From positions 236,992 through 276,107 of the forward strand of contig DLGF01000009.1 of NCBI GenBank assembly GCA_002482545.1: a stretch of DNA of 39,116 nucleotides. Reading direction: 5' to 3'. Below are positions 32,313-39,116 of the stretch, in pieces. Within the stretch, counting starts at the first letter, position 1, and the number at the start of each line of letters is the position of its first letter. The stretch is from Sporomusaceae bacterium UBA7701. GTDB taxonomy: Bacteria > Bacillota > Negativicutes > Sporomusales > UBA7701. The notes beneath the pieces are model-generated. The model was not told the origin of the DNA, searched no databases, and saw nothing but the letters and a program-made list of their open reading frames with translations. A program made the position numbers and the translations under genes.

Positions 32313-32341
32313 CTCCATGCGGTCAAAAACCGATCATGGAG
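32313..32341 (-). terminator. intrinsic terminator after the HutW-like gene
   Basis: An 11-bp stem with a 2-nt bulge (CTCCATGCGGT at 32313-32323 with 32328-32341 region) closes on a 4-5-nt loop and is followed by TTTTATTATTTATTG on the transcript. It isolates the receptor-chaN pair, whose own promoter must overlap this region but is not obvious. Confidence 0.75.
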
Positions 32342-32367
32342 CTCGCAGGCTCTCTCAATTCCCGGCG

Positions 32368-33774
32368 TCAGCCTTGGGCGGCCACCGGCTGCACCGCCAC
32401 CGAATGCTCGCCGTCCAGCAGGGCGTGCAAGCATTCCAAAACCGATTGCGCGATATTCATGTACCAGAACTGGCCGGCCACCGTCAGGCGGGCCGCCGCC
32501 GGGCCGGATTCCAGCAGGCCGCGGGACTCCCAAAGCTCCAGCAGCGTCCCCAGTTCCCGAACGACAGGACCGTACCGGGCGGCCAGGGCATTGAGATTCA
32601 GATAGCCCCGCTCAAGCTGGGCGACGACGGTGCTATGGAGACCGCTACCTGCCGGCTGGAGCAGCATGCCGGCCAGCGGCTTGTGGCCTTGTTCGATGCT
32701 GCGGACATATTGGGCGATATCCCGGGTCAGATGCATCGTCACCCCGCCGACATTGCCGCCGGCGCCGGCCCCGAAGGGGATGACGCTGCGGCCGGCCTTG
32801 GTGAGGGTATTATACATACTGCGCTCGCGGCTGGTTTTCGCCCAGTGGCAGATGCTCAACCGGGAAAACATGTGGCCCGACAGCTCGGCCTCCGCTGCGG
32901 CGAACATCTCCGCCTGCTCGGCCGTGGTGGCCGCCGGGGCCACCCGGCCGGCGTCGATGGCCCGCTGGAGAGCGCTGTTTTCGTAAAGGTTCAGTTGGTA
33001 TAAATCCATGCCGTCGATGGCCGCTTGTTTAAGCAGATCCAGATCGGCGGCCCAGACGGCCGCCGTCTGATAAGGCAGGCCGTAGATCAGGTCGATGATG
33101 ACGGCGGCCTGATTGTACCGGGTCAGCCGTTCCAGCCGCCGGAGAATGGTCTGGGTGTCATCCAGCCGGCCTACCGCCCGCCGCACCTCCGTATCGAAGG
33201 ACTGGACACCGATCGACAGGCGGTTTACCCCCTGCGCCAGCCAGGTTTCCATCTTGGCCGGCATCAGATCGTTGACCCGCCCTTCGAGGGTGAGCTCATA
33301 ATCATTGGCCAGCGGCAGGCACTCCCGCACGGCTGTCAGCAGCCGGGCGGCATTCTCCGGCGACAGCGTGCTGGGCGTGCCGCCGCCGATGAATACGGCG
33401 TTGACCGGTGCGCCGGCGAGTTGGCGGCTGTCCCGGCTCATCCGCAGTTCCTTGATCAGATTGTCGATATACACCGTTTCCAGTTCTTCGTTGGAATAGT
33501 TCTGGAAAAAACCGCAATACAAGCAGCGATGCTGGCAAAAAGGAATGTGGATGTAGGCCGCCCTCGGCTCGGGCTGCGGTTGCCGTTCCAGCAGCGCCTG
33601 CCAGGTGTTTTGCCATTCGCCCGGCATGAGCGGCTTGCCGCGGACGCCGGCGTGGATGACCCGCCGTTTGGCGAAGGCCGACGTCAGCGGCTTTTCGGTC
33701 GCCGCGCCGACGGTCAGGGCGTACTGCTCGGCATTCATGTCCGCCAGAATCTGGTTTAGTTGGTTTCTCCGCAA
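32368..33774 (-). CDS. hutW: HutW/ChuW-like anaerobic haem-degrading radical SAM enzyme
   Basis: The product is 468 residues from a TTG at 33774 (GAGGTG 8 nt upstream, overlapping the flavodoxin end). An ATG at 33738 would give 456 residues but has no good ribosome site. The radical SAM motif IPFCQHRCLYCGFFQN gives C80, C84, C87 (CX3CX2C), followed by VFIGGGTPSTL, ELTLEGRVNDL and RLSIGVQSFDTEVRRAVGR of the HemN-like class III methyltransferase group. FFQNYSN after the third cysteine is the ChuW/HutW pattern. The enzyme opens the haem ring without oxygen and frees iron, with flavodoxin electrons. The adjacent flavodoxin and haem transport genes support this strongly. Confidence 0.88.
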   Translation of the reverse strand: MRRNQLNQILADMNAEQYALTVGAATEKPLTSAFAKRRVIHAGVRGKPLMPGEWQNTWQALLERQPQPEPRAAYIHIPFCQHRCLYCGFFQNYSNEELETVYIDNLIKELRMSRDSRQLAGAPVNAVFIGGGTPSTLSPENAARLLTAVRECLPLANDYELTLEGRVNDLMPAKMETWLAQGVNRLSIGVQSFDTEVRRAVGRLDDTQTILRRLERLTRYNQAAVIIDLIYGLPYQTAAVWAADLDLLKQAAIDGMDLYQLNLYENSALQRAIDAGRVAPAATTAEQAEMFAAAEAELSGHMFSRLSICHWAKTSRERSMYNTLTKAGRSVIPFGAGAGGNVGGVTMHLTRDIAQYVRSIEQGHKPLAGMLLQPAGSGLHSTVVAQLERGYLNLNALAARYGPVVRELGTLLELWESRGLLESGPAAARLTVAGQFWYMNIAQSVLECLHALLDGEHSVAVQPVAAQG

Positions 33775-34319
33775 GCAGCGGTCACCTCGCTTCGGTTCTG
33801 CCCGGCCGCCGGCTCCAGCCGGTCTCGGATGGCGGCAAAAACCGCCTGGGCGGCCTGCAGGTCTTTGGCGTCGGGATGCTTGGCGGCTTCCCGGTGCCGT
33901 TCCAGACGCTCGGGGGTGAGCGCGTGGGGATGACCCGCCGGAAATTTTTTGAACTGTTCGATCAGCCGGGGATCGACCTTGCCCTGACAGATAAAGGTTC
34001 CCAGCAGCTGATTGCTGCCGTCCAGCAGGGCCGCCGCGTTTTTCAGGCTGCTGGCGGCGTGCTCGGAATCGGGGTAGGCTCCCAAGGTGGCGAACAGCGC
34101 CACCGGCTTGCTGCGGATGGCCTCCAGATAAGCCTGCGCTTTCTTGTCGGCCGTGCCTTTGTCCACCCAAAAGCCGACCACCACCCAATCGTAGGCGGCA
34201 GGGTCCGGCGCGTTTTCGACCGGAAACAGCGCGGCTTCCTCGCCCAAGACCTCCCGAATCGCTTCCGCCACTTTCCGGGTATTACCGGTTAAACTGGAAT
34301 AAACAATCAACGATTTCAT
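33756..34319 (-). CDS. flavodoxin-family protein, likely electron donor to HutW
   Basis: The product is 187 residues. The FMN phosphate-binding loop is SLTGNTRKVAEAI at residues 8-20 after the beta strand MKSLIVYS. VVVGFWVDKGTADKKAQAYL and VALFATLGAYPDSEHA are the other flavin-contact segments. The last 70 residues form a helical tail found in BilS-type flavodoxins near tetrapyrrole enzymes. The ATG at 34319 has AGGAGG 9 nt upstream. It overlaps the HutW start by 19 bp, so the two are coupled. The likely role is to supply low-potential electrons for radical SAM haem opening. Confidence 0.88.
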   Translation of the reverse strand: MKSLIVYSSLTGNTRKVAEAIREVLGEEAALFPVENAPDPAAYDWVVVGFWVDKGTADKKAQAYLEAIRSKPVALFATLGAYPDSEHAASSLKNAAALLDGSNQLLGTFICQGKVDPRLIEQFKKFPAGHPHALTPERLERHREAAKHPDAKDLQAAQAVFAAIRDRLEPAAGQNRSEVTAACGETN

Positions 34320-34364
34320 CGCAAAAAGCCTCCTGTCCAAATAAATTATTGAAGAAACCGGGCC

Positions 34365-35098
34365 TCATTCATCATACTGCTTCAGGCCCCGGACTCCCCA
34401 CCACAGAAAGCCGCAGCCCATCGCCGCCAAAACCGCCGCCCCGCCGGCGGCCTGAATGGTCCAGGCCTCCAGCCGGAGCAGGTTGTTGGCGATGCTCAAA
34501 GGCAATACCGCCAAAACGGCCCGCAGGGCTTCCGGCAGGTTTTGCATGGGGAAAAAGGACCCGCAGAAAAAAATCATCGGCGTGATAATAAAATTGTTGA
34601 CCAGGGATATTTCATCCGCGTCGCCGATCACAAGTCCGACGGCGATGCCAAAGGCCGCGAAGCAAAAAGCCGACAGGCAGAGCCCCGTTACGGCGGCGCC
34701 GGACAGCGCCGGCACGCCGAACGCCAGCCAGGCCACGCCGTAGATCAGCCCTCCCACCAGCAGGCCGCGGGTCATCCCGGCCAGGGCGATCCCGCCGGCG
34801 ATCTGCAGCGCCGGCACCGGGCTGAGGATAATCGTCTGGAAGGTGCGCTGGTACAGCCGCCCGGCGCTGACCGACAGGGAGGTCTGCTGGAAGGCGTTGA
34901 GCATCACCGTCAGGCTGATGATGCCCTTCGCCAGAAAGGGCACATAGCCGCCACTGACCTCCACCCGGGACCCCAGCCCCAGGCCGAAGGCGAACAGATA
35001 AATGACCGGAAACATCACCGAAGAAAACACATAGCCCAATTTGCCGATCTTTTTCTGCATCAGCAGCATTTCCCGCCGGTAAACCGCCAGCAAACCCC

Positions 35099-35102
<4 letters not shown>
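34365..35102 (-). CDS. ABC-2 type permease
   Basis: The product is 245 residues with six membrane segments. It starts MRGLLAVYRREMLLMQKK and contains the ABC-2 signature LYQRTFQTIILSPVPALQIA and PMIFFCGSFFPMQNLPEALR. The ATG at 35102 overlaps the stop of its ATPase gene (ATGA), which fixes the start. ABC-2 transporters export drugs, lipids, polysaccharides or, in some cases, haem and porphyrins. Its placement between a haem importer and the haem-degrading enzyme raises export of haem or of a tetrapyrrole product, but that is inference. Confidence 0.88.
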
Positions 35103-35878
<776 letters not shown>

Positions 35879-36637
35879 GATGCGAACTCCCCCCTTGCTC
35901 AATGGTCATGACCGTTGTTTCTACGCCGTACAGGGCTCGCAAATTCTCGGCGGTGAATATCTCCCGGACCGATCCATCGGCAAAGACCAGGCCGTCCTTG
36001 ACGGCGATGATCCGCTGGCTGAAGCGGGCCGCGTGATTTAAGTCGTGCAATACCATAATGACCGTCAGCTGCATATCCTGGTGGAACTTGCGGACCAGCT
36101 TCATGAATTCCAATTGATGATGAATGTCGAGATAGGTGGTCGGCTCATCCAGCAGCAGCAGGCGGGGCTGCTGGGCGAGGGCCATGGCCAGCCAGGCCCG
36201 CTGCCGCTCGCCACCGGACAGACTGTCCAGACGGCGGTGCTGCAAGCCCTGCATGCCGGTGGCTTCCAGCGCCGCCCCAATGCAATCTCGGTCCGCGTCC
36301 GCCAGTTGTTCGAACATCCTTTTATAGGGCATGCGGCCATGAGCCACCAGGTCGCAAACGGTCATATCCCCCGGCGCCTGCACCGTCTGAGGCAGTATGG
36401 CCATGACCTTGGCCACTTCCCGCGGCGGCAGGCGATGAATATCCTTGCCGTCCAGCAGCACTGAACCGCCTACGGGAGCCAGCAGCCGGCTCAGCGCCTT
36501 CAGCAGCGTGGATTTGCCCGAGCCGTTCGGGCCGATGATCGAGATGACTTCCGGTTTGTCGACCCTCAGGTCGATCTTGGGAACGACCACTTTGCCGCCG
36601 TAGCCCAGCTTGACAGCCCGCGCTTCTATGGTGTGGT

Positions 36638-37645
36638 TCATCTTCGTACCCCCTTTCTTAGCAGGTAAATAAAGAAAGGCGCTCCCAGAAAAGCCATGAA
36701 AATGCCCACCGGGACTTCCACCGGACTGAAGGCCGCCCGGGCCACCGTATCGGCGGCCACCACCAGGGCGGCTCCCAGCACCGCCGCGCAGGGCATGAGG
36801 TATTCAAAATCCGACCCCACCAGCATCCGGGTAATATGGGGAACAATCAGGCCGACAAAGCCCAGCAGCCCGGCCACGCTGACTGCCGACGCCGCCAGCA
36901 GGGCCGCCAGCGCCACCAGGAAAAACCTGACCCGTTCCACCCGGATTCCCAGGCCTTTGGCCACTTCCTCGCCCAGTTGCAGCGCATTCAAATACCGGCA
37001 GGAAAGGATCGCCGCCAAGATTCCGGCCAGGCTGTACGGCACGATCATCTGCACATGCGCCCAACTGCGCCCCTGGAAGCCTCCGGCCAGCCAGTTGACC
37101 GTCCCCTGTACTTTATCGGAATGAAACACCATCAGCGCGCTCATGCCGCCGCCAAAAAAGGCCGCCAAGGCTACGCCGGCCAGGATCAGCCGGAGCGGCT
37201 GCACCCCCCGGTCCCAGGACAGCAGGAATACGATGGCCGCGGCCACCAGCGCCCCGGCGAAAGCTGCCGCCGGCACCAGCGCCGTATACCCGGGCCAGAG
37301 AATCATCACCGCCATGGCGGCCAGACCGGCCCCGGCCGATACGCCGATAATGCCGGGATCGGCCAGCGGATTGCGCAACACCCCCTGCAGGATGCAGCCG
37401 GCCAAAGCCAGGTTTATTCCGGTCAAAGCGCCCACAATCACCCGCGGCACCCTGATATTGTAAATGATCTGGTACACCTCGTCGCCGGCCGGCGCAACGA
37501 ATACATTCCAGATGTCGAGACTGCTGACCGGCACCGCTCCGACCCTAATTCCCAAGAGCAGCGCCGCCGCCAGCGCCGCCAGGCCGGAGAGGGCGACCGC
37601 CGTCCGCCAGGCCGCGCGGGGATCGGCGGCCAAGTCCCGCGTCAT
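36638..37645 (-). CDS. FecCD-family permease of the haem/iron-complex importer
   Basis: The product is 335 residues with about 9-10 membrane segments. RVPRVIVGALTGINLALAGC followed by QGVLRNPLADPGIIGVSAGA is the family signature. VGLIVPHITRMLVGSDFEYLMP near residue 265 is the coupling region that contacts the ATPase. It functions as a homodimer. Start and stop overlap both neighbours by 4 bp (ATGA), the typical arrangement of such operons. Substrate is inferred from the HutW, ChaN and receptor genes. Confidence 0.94.
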   Translation of the reverse strand: MTRDLAADPRAAWRTAVALSGLAALAAALLLGIRVGAVPVSSLDIWNVFVAPAGDEVYQIIYNIRVPRVIVGALTGINLALAGCILQGVLRNPLADPGIIGVSAGAGLAAMAVMILWPGYTALVPAAAFAGALVAAAIVFLLSWDRGVQPLRLILAGVALAAFFGGGMSALMVFHSDKVQGTVNWLAGGFQGRSWAHVQMIVPYSLAGILAAILSCRYLNALQLGEEVAKGLGIRVERVRFFLVALAALLAASAVSVAGLLGFVGLIVPHITRMLVGSDFEYLMPCAAVLGAALVVAADTVARAAFSPVEVPVGIFMAFLGAPFFIYLLRKGVRR

Positions 37646-38616
37646 TCGGCCGCCCCCGGATACAGGAAGCCGGCCAGAACCGCCAGCGCTTCGCCGACCT
37701 GGGTTCCCGGATTTACGGCAAACAAATTGTAGGGCAGCCGGTGGACCTGATTGTTGGCGACGGCCTTCAGTCCCTTCCAGGCCGGGTGGCCGGCCAGCTC
37801 ATTGCGGAATTTCTCGCTGATTTTCTCATCCGAGCTGTGGGTTATCAGAAAGATCATATCCGGATTCTGCCTGGCGATATATTCGATGCTGAGCGGCACA
37901 TAGCCCATCTGGCCGCCGCCGTCATCCCCCCGGTCGGCCAAGTTGACCGCCCCCAGGCGCTTGGCCAGATCGCCGGGAAAACTGCGGGAGGTTGCCATGT
38001 TGAAGCTTTCCGGCGATCCCCAGATAATCACGATTTTGGGGGCCGGGCGATCGCGGCTGCCGCTGACGACCGCCTTATAGCGCGCTTCAATCCGCTCAAC
38101 GGCGGCCTCGGCCCGTTGCGGCTGCCCGGACAGCTCGCCGTAAAAATGCAGGGTATCGATGATCTGCTGATAGTTGTCAAGGGATTGCAGCAAAATGGGA
38201 ATGCCAGCCTTGTCCAGCACCGGAATGAGATTGTGATGGAAGGCCATGTTGACCCCCAGCACCAAATCCGGCTTCAGCGCGACGATCTGCTCCATATTGG
38301 GGTTGGGCGTAATGCCCACGGCCGGCACGTTCCGGACGGCGGCCTTGACTTCCGGCGGCAGCGCCTCGGTGCTGGGACGGCCGATCGCCGTCCCGCCCGC
38401 CGCGTAAAAAAGTTCCAGGTTGGAAGCGTTCAAAACCACCACCCGCTGCGGACGGCGGGGTATTTCCACCTGCCGGCCGGCGCTGTCGGTGACGGTATAC
38501 CGGCCCGAGGGCTCACTCGCAGGTGTCTCCATATGGGACCTGAACAGCAGCACGGCGCTGACAATCACCAATAAGGCGATGACGCCGGTTGTTATTCTAT
38601 TGATCATTCGACTCAT
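37642..38616 (-). CDS. periplasmic binding protein, BtuF/FecB type (haem/iron complex)
   Basis: The product is 324 residues. An N-terminal membrane helix (ITTGVIALLVIVSAVLLF) without lipobox cysteine suggests an uncleaved anchor or ordinary signal. The domain starts YTVTDSAGRQVEIPRRPQRV, followed by NMEQIVALKPDLVLGVN and YVPLSIEYIARQNPDMIFLI, the usual type III binding-protein layout with a central helix. It hands its ligand to the FecCD permease encoded next. An ATG three codons later is an alternative start; neither has a strong ribosome site. The ligand is presumed haem from context. Confidence 0.9.
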   Translation of the reverse strand: MSRMINRITTGVIALLVIVSAVLLFRSHMETPASEPSGRYTVTDSAGRQVEIPRRPQRVVVLNASNLELFYAAGGTAIGRPSTEALPPEVKAAVRNVPAVGITPNPNMEQIVALKPDLVLGVNMAFHHNLIPVLDKAGIPILLQSLDNYQQIIDTLHFYGELSGQPQRAEAAVERIEARYKAVVSGSRDRPAPKIVIIWGSPESFNMATSRSFPGDLAKRLGAVNLADRGDDGGGQMGYVPLSIEYIARQNPDMIFLITHSSDEKISEKFRNELAGHPAWKGLKAVANNQVHRLPYNLFAVNPGTQVGEALAVLAGFLYPGAAE

Positions 38617-38706
38617 TCTCGCGCCCCATTTCCCTGTATGTCATGCATTTTCCGTCGTTTTTTCGTTCTGCGCACCGCGCCCGGCCTGAATTCCTTGCTT
38701 TCACTT

Positions 38707-39116
38707 TTACTCCTCCAATCGATAGGCTATGGGAATATTCATCGTAATGGGCCGGCCGGCGTTATGGGGAAAAGGGCAAACCTTCCGGACCAGCAGCAGC
38801 GCCGCTTCATCCAGGGCCGCCACTCCCGAGGACCGGACGATCTGTTCCCCGGCCAGTTCCCCGGCCGCCGTCAGGCGGACCGTCACGATCACCCGTCCTT
38901 CCTGGCCCCGCCGCCGGGCCATATAGGGATAATCCTTGCGTTTTTCAATTTGCCGCAGAAAGGCCTCGATAATACCGTCGAGATCCCCGCCGCCGGTCGC
39001 CGCCGGCCCGGAACCGCCGCCCGGCTGAACGGCGAAAGCCGCGCCGCCGCTGCCGGCCGGCAGGGCCGACGCAGCCGCGCCGTTGCCGTTTGATGCGGCC
39101 TGCTCCACTCCCGGGC
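38707..39116 (-). CDS. tonB: TonB-family energy transducer, C-terminal part (cut by window edge)
   Basis: The frame is open to the right edge, so the membrane anchor and start are missing. About 55 visible residues of Gly/Ala-rich spacer (GSGGAAFAVQPGGGSGPAAT) lead into a TonB C-terminal domain: YPYMARRRGQEGRVIVTVRL, then ELAGEQIVRSSGVAALDEAA and VRKVCPFP. TonB transmits inner-membrane energy from ExbB/ExbD to outer-membrane receptors such as the one at 30274-32268. It is the first visible gene of the haem operon, about 90 bp before the binding-protein gene. ExbB/ExbD, if present, would be to the right. Confidence 0.88.
   Translation of the reverse strand, partial: PGVEQAASNGNGAAASALPAGSGGAAFAVQPGGGSGPAATGGGDLDGIIEAFLRQIEKRKDYPYMARRRGQEGRVIVTVRLTAAGELAGEQIVRSSGVAALDEAALLLVRKVCPFPHNAGRPITMNIPIAYRLEE

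Noticed and set aside
33775..34188. Possible N-terminal extension of the HutW-like protein making a 606-residue product.
   Set aside because: The extra part is the flavodoxin gene read in the wrong frame; the flavodoxin frame has the FMN-binding motifs.

Overview
The window (about 39 kb, GC-rich) reads as chromosome from an anaerobic, diderm member of the Firmicutes, most likely Negativicutes (Sporomusaceae-like). This is inference from three things. There are strong AGGAGG-type ribosome sites and a YesM/YesN-type two-component pair. There is a clostridial-style butyryl-CoA gene set (thl-hbd-crt-bcd-etfB-etfA) and a four-subunit pyruvate-type ferredoxin oxidoreductase. There is also a true outer-membrane system (TonB, TonB-dependent receptor). 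Every convincing gene lies on the minus strand, so the window reads from right to left. No rRNA, tRNA, CRISPR array, phage or insertion sequence was recognised.

Right end, 39116-29326: a haem/iron-complex uptake locus. It holds TonB (cut by the window edge), a BtuF/FecB-type binding protein, a FecCD permease, a FecE-type ATPase, an ABC-2 ATPase/permease pair, a flavodoxin and a HutW/ChuW-type radical SAM enzyme, then a terminator. A TonB-dependent receptor and a ChaN-like lipoprotein-type protein follow. The logic is uptake of haem across two membranes and oxygen-independent opening of the ring with flavodoxin electrons.

29182-26254: a compact three-gene unit with its own promoter, a roughly 310-nt leader and a terminator. 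It encodes a Tat-exported ModA-like binding protein with no ABC partner, a NapH/NosR-like membrane iron-sulfur protein, and a NifB-like radical SAM protein lacking the NifX domain. I know of no described function for this combination; it is the best candidate for an undescribed system here.

26116-25041: a monocistronic IclR-type regulator. 25010-8935: a run of 15 co-oriented genes over nearly 16 kb, starting from a good promoter in an AT-rich control region. Order: porC-porD-porA-porB, KduD-like dehydrogenase, GlcD-like FAD dehydrogenase, ACS-family MFS importer, LarA-like racemase, abfD (4-hydroxybutyryl-CoA dehydratase), thiolase, hbd, crt, bcd, etfB, etfA. This can be read as import, racemisation and oxidation of a 2-hydroxy acid, oxidative decarboxylation to an acyl-CoA by the ferredoxin oxidoreductase, and conversion through crotonyl-CoA to acetyl-CoA or butyryl-CoA. 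The presence of abfD without a 4-hydroxybutyrate CoA-transferase suggests the oxidoreductase itself may deliver 4-hydroxybutyryl-CoA; simple lactate-to-butyrate conversion is the competing reading.

8852-793: a second operon with a binding lipoprotein, PotA/FbpC-type ATPase, double-domain FbpB/AfuB-type permease, YesM-type kinase, YesN-type regulator, Cof-type HAD phosphatase and a YjdF-like membrane protein. The binding protein lacks the adjacent-tyrosine pair of ferric-iron binders, and a sugar-phosphate or other phosphorylated substrate is a serious alternative to iron. The left edge (332-1) holds the start of a FapA/DUF342 protein behind a possible sigma-54 promoter.
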